The notes: a model not told the origin generated them from the letters alone. 36,038 nucleotides of DNA from Acidimicrobiales bacterium (GCA_035531755.1 DATKSK010000074.1:1-36038), one strand, 5' to 3'; positions 1-10,007 are shown, counted from the first letter of the stretch. Translations and numbers: made by a program.

Positions 1-2683
1 TGCCGGCCGCCGCGGCCAGCACGCACTGGGCCGCCGACAGTCGGGCGATGGGGACCCGGAACGGCGAGCAGCTCACGTAGTCGCAGCCGGCGTCGAAGAA
101 CACCGAGATGGACTCGGGGTCGCCGCCGTGCTCTCCGCACACGCCGATCTTGAGCGACGGCCGCGTGGCGCGGCCGCGTGCCACACCGATCCGCACCAGC
201 TCGCCCACGCCGTCGGCGTCGACGATCTCGAACGGGTTGTGCTTGAGGAGTCCCTTCTCGAGGTAGGTCGACATCATGCGGCCCTCGACGTCGTCGCGGC
301 TGAAGCCGAAGGTCATCTGGGTGAGGTCGTTGGTGCCGAACGAGAAGAACTCGGCCACCTCGGCGATCTCCCCCGCACGCAACGCCGCCCGCGGCGTCTC
401 GATCATGGTGCCGATGAGCACCTGGAGCCGCCCGTCGCGGTCGCTCTTGCGCCGGGCAGCGGTGACCGGTCGCCCGTCGGCCGGGGACACCGGGGCCAGC
501 GCCGCGGTGACGGCCTCCTCCACCCACCGCCGCGCCAGGGCGAGCTCCTCGCGGCTGACGGTGAGCGGGATCATGATCTCGATGACGGGCGTGCCGCCGG
601 CCGCCACGCGGTGGACGGCCGCCTCCATGAGCGCCCGGACCTGCATGGCGTAGAGGCCGGGCTTGATGACCCCGAGGCGCACGCCGCGCGTGCCGAGCAT
701 GGGGTTGAATTCGTGCCACTGCTTGGCCGCCTCGAACAGCGCCTGCTCCTCGTCGGTGAGGCCGACCGTCGCCTCCTTGATGGCGAGCTCGCCGGTGTCG
801 GGCAGGAATTCGTGCAGCGGGGGGTCGAGGAGGCGCACGGTCACGGGCAGGCCGTCCATCGCCTGGAGGATCTCGATGAAGTCGGCGCGCTGCGCCACGC
901 GCAGCTCCTCGAGAGCGGCGTCCTCCGCCGACGGGTCCTCGGCCAGGATCATGCGGCGCACGATGGGCAGGCGGTCCTCGGCGATGAACATGTGCTCCGT
1001 GCGGCACAGGCCGATGCCCTCGGCGCCCAGGCGCCGACCGTTGGCGGCGTCCGGGCCGTTGTCGGCGTTGGCCCGGACCTGGAGATGCCCCTTGCGGATG
1101 GTGTCCGCCCACCCGAGGAGGGTCTCGGACTCCGCCGACGGCTTGGCCTCCGCCAGCGGCACCGAGCCCAGGACGACCTCGCCGGCGGTCCCGTCGATGG
1201 AGATCCAGTCACCCTCGGCCACCACCGTGGTGCCCACCTTGAACGACTTCCCGCTGATCCGGACCTTCTCGGCACCCACCACGGCGGGCTTGCCCCAACC
1301 GCGGGCCACGACGGCCGCGTGTGACACGAGCCCACCGCGCGCCGTGAGGATGCCCTCGGAGGCGAGCATGCCGTGCACGTCCTCGGGCGACGTCTCGCTG
1401 CGGACCAGGATGGCGCGCTCGCCGCGCTTGGCGGCCGCCTCGGCGTCGTCGGCGGTGAAGTAGACGCGGCCCACCGCCGCGCCCGGCGACGCCCCGAGCC
1501 CGGTCGTGAGCACCGTGTGGCCCGACTCGGCGAACTGGGGGTGCAGCACCTGCTCGAGGTGCTCGGCGGTCACGCGCTGCACGGCCTCGGCGCGCGACAG
1601 GCGGATGCCGGGGTCCGTGGTCATCTCCACCGCCATGCGCAGCGCGGCCCGGCCCGTGCGCTTGCCCACGCGGGTCTGCAACATCCAGAGCTTGTCCTGC
1701 TCGATGGTGAACTCGGTGTCGCACATGTCGCGGTAGTGGCGCTCCAGGCGGGCGAAGATGCCGACGAGCTCGGTGTGGATCTTCGGGAAGCGCTGCTTCA
1801 AGGCGGAGAGCGGCTCGGTGTTGCGGATGCCGGCCACCACGTCCTCGCCCTGGGCGTTCACGAGGAAGTCGCCGTACTCGCCCTTGGCGCCGGTGGCCGG
1901 GTCGCGGGTGAACCCCACGCCCGTCCCCGACCGGTCGTCGCGGTTCCCGAACACCATGGCCTGCACGTTCACAGCCGTGCCGAGGTCATGGGCGATGCCC
2001 TCGTGCTCGCGGTAGGCGATGGCCCGGGGGCCGTTCCACGAGCCGAACACGGCCTCGATGGCGCCCCGCAGCTGCTCGTCGGGGCCCTGGGGGAACGCCG
2101 TGCCGGTGTGGTGCCGGACGATCTGCTTGTAGGCCTCCACGAGCGAGCGCAGCTCCCCCACGGGGACCTCGGCGTCGGAGGTGGCGCCGGCCCGGGCCTT
2201 GGCCTCGTCGAGCAGGGTGTCGAAGGCCTCGCCGGGGAGGCCGAGGACGATGCGCCCGTACATCGACACGAAGCGGCGGTAGGAGTCGTAGGCGAAGCGC
2301 TCGTCGTCGGTCTGCTTGGCCAGGCCCTCCACCGACTCGTCGTTGAGCCCGAGGTTGAGGACGGTGTCCATCATGCCCGGCATCGAGAACTTGGCCCCCG
2401 ACCGCACGCTCACCAGCAGCGGGTCGACGGCGTCGCCGAGGCGCTTGCCCATCTTCTTTTCGAGGCGGGCCCGGGCGCGGGTGACCTCGCCGGTCAGGCC
2501 CTGGGGCCATCCCCCCGCCATGTGCGCCCGGCAGGCGTCGGTGGTGATGGTGAACCCGTAGGGCACCGGCAGCCGGAGCACCGACGTCATCTCGGCCAGG
2601 TTGGCGCCCTTGCCGCCGAGGAGGTCCTTCAGCTCCATGGGAGGCCGGCGGTGCGTGTGGTCGAAGTCGTAGACGAACGGCAT
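1..2683 (-). CDS. ppdK: Pyruvate, phosphate dikinase (3' end cut by window edge)
   Basis: Interconverts pyruvate + ATP + Pi with phosphoenolpyruvate + AMP + PPi, linking glycolysis and gluconeogenesis. The frame read from ATG 2683 begins MPFVYDFDHTHRRPP, followed by the GGKGANLAEM segment of the N-terminal ATP-grasp domain. The phosphohistidine motif GGLVSHAAVVARG gives His455, the same number as the Clostridium symbiosum enzyme. The C-terminal PEP/pyruvate TIM barrel holds the catalytic cysteine in KIGVCGEHGGDP (Cys849). 894 codons are visible with no stop. The family is usually 870-900 residues and the visible end (VPIARLSAAQC) is near the expected C-terminus, so only a few codons are missing. 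AGGAG lies 6-7 nt before the ATG. It follows glyS after 108 nt on the same strand. Identification is secure; the true end is outside the window. Confidence 0.95.
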   Translation of the reverse strand, partial: MPFVYDFDHTHRRPPMELKDLLGGKGANLAEMTSVLRLPVPYGFTITTDACRAHMAGGWPQGLTGEVTRARARLEKKMGKRLGDAVDPLLVSVRSGAKFSMPGMMDTVLNLGLNDESVEGLAKQTDDERFAYDSYRRFVSMYGRIVLGLPGEAFDTLLDEAKARAGATSDAEVPVGELRSLVEAYKQIVRHHTGTAFPQGPDEQLRGAIEAVFGSWNGPRAIAYREHEGIAHDLGTAVNVQAMVFGNRDDRSGTGVGFTRDPATGAKGEYGDFLVNAQGEDVVAGIRNTEPLSALKQRFPKIHTELVGIFARLERHYRDMCDTEFTIEQDKLWMLQTRVGKRTGRAALRMAVEMTTDPGIRLSRAEAVQRVTAEHLEQVLHPQFAESGHTVLTTGLGASPGAAVGRVYFTADDAEAAAKRGERAILVRSETSPEDVHGMLASEGILTARGGLVSHAAVVARGWGKPAVVGAEKVRISGKSFKVGTTVVAEGDWISIDGTAGEVVLGSVPLAEAKPSAESETLLGWADTIRKGHLQVRANADNGPDAANGRRLGAEGIGLCRTEHMFIAEDRLPIVRRMILAEDPSAEDAALEELRVAQRADFIEILQAMDGLPVTVRLLDPPLHEFLPDTGELAIKEATVGLTDEEQALFEAAKQWHEFNPMLGTRGVRLGVIKPGLYAMQVRALMEAAVHRVAAGGTPVIEIMIPLTVSREELALARRWVEEAVTAALAPVSPADGRPVTAARRKSDRDGRLQVLIGTMIETPRAALRAGEIAEVAEFFSFGTNDLTQMTFGFSRDDVEGRMMSTYLEKGLLKHNPFEIVDADGVGELVRIGVARGRATRPSLKIGVCGEHGGDPESISVFFDAGCDYVSCSPFRVPIARLSAAQCVLAAAAG

Positions 2684-2791
2684 GGGGGGCTCCTGGCCGT
2701 GCGGTGGGGGCACGTGTGACGGGGGTCCGGGGACGCCGCGAGCCTACCGGCCTCGGCGCGGGCCCCCGGGGCAGGCGCAGGCGCCCGCCCG

Positions 2792-4129
<1,338 letters not shown>

Positions 4130-4138
4130 GCGACGAGG

Positions 4139-5326
4139 TTACCGGGCACGCGCAAGCGCACCGCACTGATCAGTGCGCAAGGGCACCGTGCCCTCCTGGG
4201 TGCGCAAACGCACCGTGCCCTCCTGGGTGCGCAAACGCACCGTGCTCTCCTGGGTGCGCAAGCGCACCGTGACCTCGTTGGCGAGGAGCCGGCCCCGCAC
4301 CGTCAGCACCGCCCGGTCCCCGCGCCGCTCGACCAGCCCGTCGAGATCGGGGTCGTCGGGCACCGCCGATGCAGGCACTCCCGCGGACGTGCGCAGCGCC
4401 AGGGCGAGGCCCTCGAACGCCCGCTGACCCTCCGACAGCACCTCGTCGCCCGCGGTGGCGCGGCGGCCGGCGCGCACGGCCTCGATGTAGCGCTCGGGCG
4501 TCCGGGTGTTCCACCAGCGCCGGCCCCCCCGGTGCGAGTGGGCTGCGCAGCCGATGCCCCGGTAGTCGCCCTGGGCCCAGTACAGGGCGTTGTGCCGGCA
4601 CTCGTGGCCCGGCACCGCCCAGTTCGACACCTCGTACCAGCGGTAGCCGGCGGCCGACAGGGCGGCGTCGACCATGGCGTAGCGCCGGGCGCAGGCATCG
4701 TCGTCGGGGTGGCGCGCCGGGTCGCGCGCCAGGGCGGTGCCGGGCTCCACCGTGAGGGCGTAGGCGCTCACGTGCCGGGGCCGGGGGTCGAGGGCGAGGA
4801 CGGCCTCGAGGGTGGCGGCGAGGTCGGCGTCGGTCTCGGTGGCCGCCCCCAGGATGAGGTCGACGTTCACCGCGGGGATACCCGACTCGGCGGCCAGCGC
4901 CACGGCCCGGGCCACCTGCGTCGTGCCGTGGCGCCGCCCCAGGGCCTCGAGCACGTGCGGGACCATCGACTGCACCCCGAACGACACCCGGGTCACCCCG
5001 GCGGCCCGCCACCGGGCGAAGCGCTCGGCGGAGGCGTCCTCGGGATTGCACTCCACGGTCACCTCCGCCCCGGGCGAGCGAACCACGGCCTCGAGGACCC
5101 CGGCCAGCAGCTCCGCCGGCAGCCGCGAGGGCGTGCCGCCGCCCACGTACACGCTCGTGGCGGCGGGCAGGCCCTCGGCGCGCGTGGCGCGCCCCAGCTC
5201 GGTGGCGCACGCCTCGGCGTAGGCGGCCATGAGCGGGTCGCGGTCGGTCCACGTGGCGAAGGCGCAGTAGTCGCAGCGAGCCGCGCAGAACGGGACGTGG
5301 ACGTAGATCCCGAAGGGTCGCTCCAT
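4139..5326 (-). CDS. hemW: HemW-like radical SAM protein (heme chaperone / CPO-like) with a repetitive C-terminal tail
   Basis: A radical SAM enzyme of the HemN/HemW family; HemW members bind heme and are proposed heme chaperones rather than coproporphyrinogen dehydrogenases. The N-terminus reads MERPFGIYVHVPFC, with the 4Fe-4S cysteines Cys14, Cys18 and Cys21 in CAARCDYC. GGGTPSRLP, ECNPED, SFGVQSM, SAYALTVEPGT and the HemW-domain segment YEVSNWAVPGHECRHN follow in family order. The conserved fold should end near LLANEVTVRL. The last ~40 residues are instead tandem copies of TVRLRTQEG encoded by 27-bp repeats, then a short unrelated end. It starts 10 nt after recO. In many bacteria hemW lies beside lepA; here it has moved into the recO-glyS interval. 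Confidence 0.92.
   Translation of the reverse strand: MERPFGIYVHVPFCAARCDYCAFATWTDRDPLMAAYAEACATELGRATRAEGLPAATSVYVGGGTPSRLPAELLAGVLEAVVRSPGAEVTVECNPEDASAERFARWRAAGVTRVSFGVQSMVPHVLEALGRRHGTTQVARAVALAAESGIPAVNVDLILGAATETDADLAATLEAVLALDPRPRHVSAYALTVEPGTALARDPARHPDDDACARRYAMVDAALSAAGYRWYEVSNWAVPGHECRHNALYWAQGDYRGIGCAAHSHRGGRRWWNTRTPERYIEAVRAGRRATAGDEVLSEGQRAFEGLALALRTSAGVPASAVPDDPDLDGLVERRGDRAVLTVRGRLLANEVTVRLRTQESTVRLRTQEGTVRLRTQEGTVPLRTDQCGALARAR
4162..4177. repeat. 16-bp perfect palindrome between the hemW repeats and glyS
   Basis: CGCACTGATCAGTGCG is self-complementary with no spacer. It lies in the last hemW codons, about 33 bp upstream of the first possible glyS ATG. It could form a cruciform or hairpin, or be a dyadic binding site; the sequence alone does not decide. 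Confidence 0.7.
4174..4281. repeat. 27-bp tandem repeat encoding the HemW tail
   Basis: Units at 4174-4200, 4201-4227 and 4228-4254 differ by only a few bases (TGCGCAAACGCACCGTGCCC core). A fourth, diverged unit is at 4255-4281, and a partial relic (CGCGCAAGCGCACCG) is near 4149. In the hemW frame each unit is nine residues, TVRLRTQEG. The fourth unit lies where the ancestral HemW end NEVTVRLR would be, suggesting the array grew by duplicating the native C-terminus. Confidence 0.93.
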
Positions 5327-5336
5327 GGGGAGCCGG

Positions 5337-6053
5337 TCAGGCCGTGGGGCTGGCGCGCAGGCTGCGCAACCGCCGGTCCAGATGCCCCTCCATGGCCTCG
5401 GTGACCAGGTCGGTCACCTCGGCGACGAGCGGCCCCTCGGGCTCGGCCAGCGCCGAGGCGAGGCCGCCGCCGAGGATGCGGCGCAGCAACGCGAGCGCCT
5501 CGGGCGACACCGACCGGCCCCGCCGGCACGACCGGCACAGCACGCCCCCCTCGACGAGGTCGAAGGCCACGAGGTCGTGGCGCACCCCGCACGACGCGCA
5601 CTCGTCGAGCAGGGGCGCCGAGCCCTCGAGCGCCAGGGCCTTCAGGCAGAACGCCGGCACGAGGAGCGGGGCGTCCTCGGCGTCGAGGGCGCGCAGGGCG
5701 CCCACCACCATGTCGTAGAGCCGGGGATTGGCGTGGCGCTCCTGGGAGATCTGGTCCACCACCTCCAGCACGGTGAAGGCCTTGGACACCCGGCCCAGGT
5801 CCTCGCGCACGGCGCGGAACGTGTCGGTGACCTCGGCCTGGTTGACGATGTCGAGCTCGCGCCCCTGCCAGCACAACATGGTCACGTGGCTGAGCGGCTC
5901 GAGCCGGGCGCCGAACTTGGACTTGGTGCGGCGCACGCCCTTGGCCACGGCGCGCACCTTGCCGTGGCCCTTGGTCATGAGCGTCACGATGCGGTCGGCC
6001 TCGCCCAGGCGCATGGTCCGCAGGACGACCCCTTCGTCGCGGTACAGGCTCAC
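5337..6053 (-). CDS. recO: DNA repair protein RecO
   Basis: Mediator of the RecFOR recombination pathway that helps load RecA on SSB-coated single-stranded DNA. From GTG 6053 the protein is 238 residues, the normal RecO length: an OB-fold start (SLYRDEGVVLRTMRLGEADRI), then KGVRRTKSKFGARLEPL, and a C-terminal zinc-type site CASC...CRSC. The start is fixed by a GTGA overlap in which this GTG shares bases with the TGA stop of the upstream membrane gene (6050-6052). The frame stays open further upstream, but that would overlap the whole neighbouring gene. hemW starts 10 nt after the stop. Confidence 0.93.
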   Translation of the reverse strand: MSLYRDEGVVLRTMRLGEADRIVTLMTKGHGKVRAVAKGVRRTKSKFGARLEPLSHVTMLCWQGRELDIVNQAEVTDTFRAVREDLGRVSKAFTVLEVVDQISQERHANPRLYDMVVGALRALDAEDAPLLVPAFCLKALALEGSAPLLDECASCGVRHDLVAFDLVEGGVLCRSCRRGRSVSPEALALLRRILGGGLASALAEPEGPLVAEVTDLVTEAMEGHLDRRLRSLRASPTA

Positions 6054-6328
6054 CGGTCGCCCTCGGCATGCGGTGCGGGCTCGCCCTCGGCATGCGGTAC
6101 GGGCTCGCCCTCGGCATGCGGTGCGGGCCCGGCCCCGGCGTCCTCCTCGAATCCGTAGGGGGCCCGGTCGGGGGTCTTGCGGCCGCCCACCATGTTGCCG
6201 AGGCCGATCATGGCCACGACGGCGGCCCCCGTGACGAGCACCGCCGTGGCCGCCGACACCCCGGCCACGGCCAGGACGATCAGCCCGCCGAAGGCACACA
6301 GCCCGAGGACCCAGGCGGCCACCTTCAC
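6050..6328 (-). CDS. Small two-helix membrane protein with 8-residue C-terminal repeats
   Basis: I do not recognise a named family. The 92-residue product from GTG 6328 has two hydrophobic segments (about residues 5-24 and 27-47), then a charged region GGRKTPDRAPYGFEED and a tail of three PHAEGE-type 8-mers (residues ~70-91). Both ends support it as a real gene: its GTG overlaps the uppS TGA as GTGA, and its own TGA overlaps the recO GTG as GTGA. It is probably translationally coupled inside the uppS-recO operon. An inner-membrane location is inferred. A longer frame to 6454 exists but overlaps uppS and looks non-native. Confidence 0.8.
   Translation of the reverse strand: MKVAAWVLGLCAFGGLIVLAVAGVSAATAVLVTGAAVVAMIGLGNMVGGRKTPDRAPYGFEEDAGAGPAPHAEGEPVPHAEGEPAPHAEGDR
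6059..6130. repeat. 24-bp tandem repeat, three copies
   Basis: GCCCTCGGCATGCGGTGCGG-type units sit at 6059-6082, 6083-6106 and 6107-6130, with one or two substitutions. They encode the acidic, His-containing tail of the small membrane protein and end a few bases from its stop and the recO start. Confidence 0.95.
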
Positions 6329-7065
6329 GAGCGGACCCGCCCGTATCGGCGCTCGCGGCGCTGGAACTCGGCGACGGCCTCGAAGAGGTGCTCGCGCCGG
6401 AAGTCGGGCCACAGCACTTCGGTGAACACGAGCTCCGAATAGGCCAGCTGCCACAACAGGAAGTTCGAGATGCGGTACTCCCCCGACGTGCGCACCACGA
6501 GATCGGGATCGGGCTGCTCGGGGTAGTACAGGTGCGACCGGATCGCCTTCTCGTCGATCTTGTCGGCGGCGATGCCCGTGGCCACCAGGGCGCGCACGGC
6601 GTCGACGATCTCGGCCCGGCCCCCGTAGTTGAAGGCCATGGTGAGCGTCATGCGCCGGTTACCCTCGGTGAGGGCGACGGACTCGTCCATGCGCCGCAGG
6701 ACCCGCCGCGGCACCCGCCAGTCGCGCCGGCCGGCGAAGCGGATCCGGACCCCCTTGTCGTGCAGCTCGTCGCGCCGGCGCACCAGGAGCGACTCGTTGA
6801 ACCCCATCAGGTAGCGGACCTCGTCGCGGGGGCGGCGCCAGTTCTCGGTGGAGAAGGCGAACATGGTGAGCCACGAGATCCCGATGTCGAGCGCTCCGTT
6901 GACGGTGTCGAGGAGGGCCACCTCCCCCGCGGCGTGCCCCTCGGTGCGCGCCAGCCCCCGCTGGCTCGCCCAGCGCCCGTTTCCGTCCATGACGCAGGCC
7001 ACGTGGGCGGGGACGCGCGCGGTGTCGATGCCGGACGGCGCTCGCCCGGCGGGAGGGAGGGCCAC
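6325..7065 (-). CDS. uppS: Isoprenyl (undecaprenyl/polyprenyl) diphosphate synthase
   Basis: A cis-prenyltransferase that condenses isopentenyl diphosphate to make the lipid carrier for peptidoglycan and other envelope polymers. The 246 residues include the catalytic loop VMDGNGRWA (Asp27), AFSTENWRRP, FNYGGRAEIVDA and the C-terminal RTSGEYRISNFLLWQLAYSE, all diagnostic. The start is GTG 7065, 9 nt after the mgtA stop. Its TGA overlaps the GTG of the next small membrane gene. The sequence does not show the product chain length; actinobacteria can have more than one such enzyme. Confidence 0.95.
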   Translation of the reverse strand: MALPPAGRAPSGIDTARVPAHVACVMDGNGRWASQRGLARTEGHAAGEVALLDTVNGALDIGISWLTMFAFSTENWRRPRDEVRYLMGFNESLLVRRRDELHDKGVRIRFAGRRDWRVPRRVLRRMDESVALTEGNRRMTLTMAFNYGGRAEIVDAVRALVATGIAADKIDEKAIRSHLYYPEQPDPDLVVRTSGEYRISNFLLWQLAYSELVFTEVLWPDFRREHLFEAVAEFQRRERRYGRVRS

Positions 7066-7074
7066 GTACCGAAC

Positions 7075-9825
7075 CTACTTGGTGGCGACCGGGCCTCCGG
7101 GACGGGGCACCGGGCCGCCGGGAGCGGCGACCGGTCCCGCGGGCGCGCCCACCGGGCCTGCGGGCACGTCGACCGGGCCGGCGGGGCGGGGGACGGGGCC
7201 CGTGGTGGTGAAGCGGGCGGCGCGCCGGTGCACCCGGTACCCGGGCCGGCGCGGACGCACGGCGGGCGCCACCGGCGCGACCCGGTAGAACCAGCGCTTG
7301 CCGGCCTCGATGAGGGCCAGGTAGCAGACGACCATGCCCGCCAGGGCGAGGTAGAAGGTGCCCGGCAGCGGCCGGAAGCCGAGGGTGTGGGCGAGCCCGG
7401 TGGCGGGGACGATGGCGCCCACCGTCACCACGCCCAGGGCGGCGAGCAGGAGCGGCACGCTCGGGTGGCTGCGCACGAAGGGGATGCGGCGCGTGCGGAT
7501 GGCGAAGATCACCAGGGTCTGGGTGGCGAGGGACTCCACGAACCAGCCCGTACGGAAGAGCGGGGCGTGGGCGTGGAAGACCCACAGCATCACGCCGAAC
7601 GTGGCGAAGTCGAACAGCGAGCTGATGGGCCCGAAGAACAGCATGAAGCGGCGGATGAAGTGCACGTCCCAGCGAGACGGCCGGGCGAGCTGCTCGGGGT
7701 CGACGTGGTCGGTGGGGATGGCGAGCTGGCTGGAGTCGTAGAGCAGGTTGTTGAGCAGGATCTGCGACGGCAGCATGGGGAGGAACGTCAAGAACGCGGA
7801 CGCCCCGGCCGCGCTGAACATGTTGCCGAAGTTGCTCGACGTCCCCATCAGGACGTACTTCAGGGTGTTGGCGAAGATGCGGCGCCCCTCCATGACTCCG
7901 TCGGCCAGGACGTCGAGGTCCTTCTCGAGCAGCAGCACGTCGGCGGCGTCCTTGGCGACGTCGGTGGCCGAGTCGACCGAGATCCCCACGTCGGCGGCGT
8001 GCAGCGCCACGGCGTCGTTGACGCCGTCGCCGAGGAAGGCCACGTCCACCCCGGTCCGGCGCGCGGCGCGCACGATGCGCGCCTTGTGCTCGGGGCTCAC
8101 GCGCGCGAACACCATGGCCTCGGGGACGACGGCGGTGAGCGCCTCGTCGTCGAGCGCGTCCACATCGGCGCCGCTCAGCACGCGGCCCTCGGGCAGGCCC
8201 AGCTCCCCGCACACCCGGGCCGCCACGGTGGCGTTGTCCCCCGTCACCACCTTGACGGCCACACCCAGGCGCGCCAGGCGCTCGAGCGCGGCCCGGGCAT
8301 CGGCCTTGGGCGGGTCGAGGAAGACGAGGAAGCCCGACAGGGTGAGGGAGTTCTCGTCCTGCGGCCCGAGGGACCCGGCCCCCGGCGCGGGCCGCGTCGC
8401 CACGGCCACCACCCGGTTGCCGGCGTCGAACTCGGCCTGCAGGGCGGCACGGGCGGCGTCGGTGACACCGGGGCACCGTTCGAGCACGGTCTCGGGGGCG
8501 CCCTTGGTGATCACGGTGCGGTTGCCGACGGCGTCGTCGACGAGGACCGACACCATCCGGCGGTCGTGGTCGAAGGGGAGGGTGGCGAGCTTCGTGTAGC
8601 GCGCCGCGGCCTCGAGCCGCGAGGCCGCCACGGGGGACTCGGCCAGCGCCACGTCGAGGGGGTTGCCGCCGGCCACCCGGCCCGCCTCGACGACGGCTTC
8701 CGAGCACACCAGCCCGAGGACGACGGGCTCGTCCGCGGCCGCCCCCTCGGCGGGGACGGCCCGCATGAAGCTCAGCCTCCCGGCGGTGAGGGTGCCGGTC
8801 TTGTCGGTGAACAGCACCTCGATGTCGCCGAGGTCCTCGATGCACACCAGCCGCTTCACGAGGACCTTGCGCCGGGCGAGCTGGCGCGACCCGGCCGCCA
8901 GGCTGGTGGACACCACCGCCGGCAGGAGCTGGGGGGAGATCCCCACGGCGATGGCCAGGGAGAAGAGCAGGGCGTCGATGACCGGCCGGTGCAGGGACAC
9001 GTTCACCACGAAGATGCCCACGGTCAGGACGCCGGCGACCTCCACGAGCAGCATCGAGAACCGCCGCAGCCCCACCTGGAACTCCGTCTCGGGCCGGTGC
9101 TCGCCCAGGCTCAGCGCGATGCGGCCGAACTCCGCCCGCCCGGCCGTGGCCACCACCACGCCGCGGCCGGACCCGGCGTGGACCACGGTGCCCATGAGCG
9201 CGCAGCCGGCCAGCTCCGCCAGCGCCGAGCCCGCCGGCACCGGCGCCGGCGCCTTGTCCGCCGGCAGCGACTCCCCGGTGAGGATGGACTCGTCGCACTC
9301 GAGCCCGGTGCACGACAGCAGCCGGATGTCGGCGGGGACCACCTCGCCGAGCTGGAGGTCGACCACGTCCCCGGGGACGAGCTCGGTGACGTCGACGGTG
9401 ACGGCGCGCCCGCCGCGGCGCACCACGCCGCGGTGGCGGATCTGGGAGTGCAGCGCCTCCGCCGCCTTCTCGGCCCGGTACTCGTTCACGAGGCCCAGGC
9501 CGACCGAGGCCGACAGGATGAGGGCGATGATCACCGCGTCGGAGCGCTCGCCCACGAAGTAGGAGGCCGTCGCCGTGACGAGCAGCAGGGCCAGCAGCGG
9601 CGAGCGCAGCTGGCGTCCGAGCACCGGCAGGAAGCGGGCGCGGTGCGAGCGCACGGCGTTGGCGCCCAGTGCCGCCAGCCGGCGCTCCGCCTCGTCGACC
9701 GACAGCCCGTCGGCGGTCGAGCCCATGCGGTCGAGGACGGCGGCGCCGTCGAGCGCGGCGGCCGCGGTGATGTCGAGGGTGTCCCCGAGTGCCTCGGCGG
9801 CCCCGCCGGCCGTCAGCGTCGTCAT
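7075..9825 (-). CDS. mgtA: Magnesium-translocating P-type ATPase (MgtA/MgtB type) with a repetitive C-terminal tail
   Basis: Type IIIB P-ATPase that imports Mg2+ using ATP. The 916 residues from ATG 9825 show the actuator loop LTGES, the phosphorylation motif DKTGTLT (Asp341), VTGDN and GDGVND. MgtA-like membrane motifs are also present (AVGISPQLLPAVV, and NNLLYDSSQLAIPTD followed by RRFMLFFGPISSLFD). GAGGGGG lies just before this ATG. An upstream frame to 9993 would run through the cspA terminator hairpin and is rejected. The last ~40 residues are GPVxxPx 7-mers, so the tail looks disordered and cytosolic. It appears to lead the operon with uppS, recO and hemW. No Mg2+ riboswitch could be recognised in 9826-9960. 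Confidence 0.92.
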   Translation of the reverse strand: MTTLTAGGAAEALGDTLDITAAAALDGAAVLDRMGSTADGLSVDEAERRLAALGANAVRSHRARFLPVLGRQLRSPLLALLLVTATASYFVGERSDAVIIALILSASVGLGLVNEYRAEKAAEALHSQIRHRGVVRRGGRAVTVDVTELVPGDVVDLQLGEVVPADIRLLSCTGLECDESILTGESLPADKAPAPVPAGSALAELAGCALMGTVVHAGSGRGVVVATAGRAEFGRIALSLGEHRPETEFQVGLRRFSMLLVEVAGVLTVGIFVVNVSLHRPVIDALLFSLAIAVGISPQLLPAVVSTSLAAGSRQLARRKVLVKRLVCIEDLGDIEVLFTDKTGTLTAGRLSFMRAVPAEGAAADEPVVLGLVCSEAVVEAGRVAGGNPLDVALAESPVAASRLEAAARYTKLATLPFDHDRRMVSVLVDDAVGNRTVITKGAPETVLERCPGVTDAARAALQAEFDAGNRVVAVATRPAPGAGSLGPQDENSLTLSGFLVFLDPPKADARAALERLARLGVAVKVVTGDNATVAARVCGELGLPEGRVLSGADVDALDDEALTAVVPEAMVFARVSPEHKARIVRAARRTGVDVAFLGDGVNDAVALHAADVGISVDSATDVAKDAADVLLLEKDLDVLADGVMEGRRIFANTLKYVLMGTSSNFGNMFSAAGASAFLTFLPMLPSQILLNNLLYDSSQLAIPTDHVDPEQLARPSRWDVHFIRRFMLFFGPISSLFDFATFGVMLWVFHAHAPLFRTGWFVESLATQTLVIFAIRTRRIPFVRSHPSVPLLLAALGVVTVGAIVPATGLAHTLGFRPLPGTFYLALAGMVVCYLALIEAGKRWFYRVAPVAPAVRPRRPGYRVHRRAARFTTTGPVPRPAGPVDVPAGPVGAPAGPVAAPGGPVPRPGGPVATK
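7084..7200. repeat. 21-bp degenerate tandem repeat encoding the GPVxxPx tail of MgtA
   Basis: Five to six units of 21 bp (starting near 7087, 7108, 7129, 7150 and 7171) encode GPVPRPA, GPVDVPA, GPVGAPA, GPVAAPG and GPVPRPG, ending GPVATK. Units are more diverged than the 24-27 bp arrays nearby, suggesting an older array or selection on amino-acid composition. Confidence 0.85.
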
Positions 9826-9960
9826 GGCCCCCTCGCTCGCAGCGCCTGTCGTCAAGGGTGCCGCAGCCGCCGACGGACCGACAGGGCCGAAGGTCACCGG
9901 CGGGCCGGGACCGGGGTCGTCGTCGCGGGGGTAGGCGGCGGGGGCGTCCGGGTCCGGACG

Positions 9961-9998
9961 CGACGATGCGGGGCAGCCGCAGCTGCCCCGCATCGTCG
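9961..9998 (-). terminator. Perfect 16-bp stem hairpin after cspA
   Basis: CGACGATGCGGGGCAG (9961-9976) and its exact reverse complement (9983-9998) flank a 6-nt loop. It lies 10 nt beyond the cspA stop on the minus strand. There is no clear T tract, as is common for terminators in high-GC actinobacteria. It separates cspA from the mgtA operon. Confidence 0.85.
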
Positions 9999-10007
9999 AC
10001 GACGTCG

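Noticed and set aside
4162-4281. CRISPR array or IS end
   Set aside because: Units are contiguous without spacers, in frame with hemW, and there are no cas or transposase genes or target-site duplications.
9826-9960. Mg2+ riboswitch upstream of mgtA
   Set aside because: Only ~135 GC-rich nt are available and no M-box-like conserved elements could be recognised by eye.
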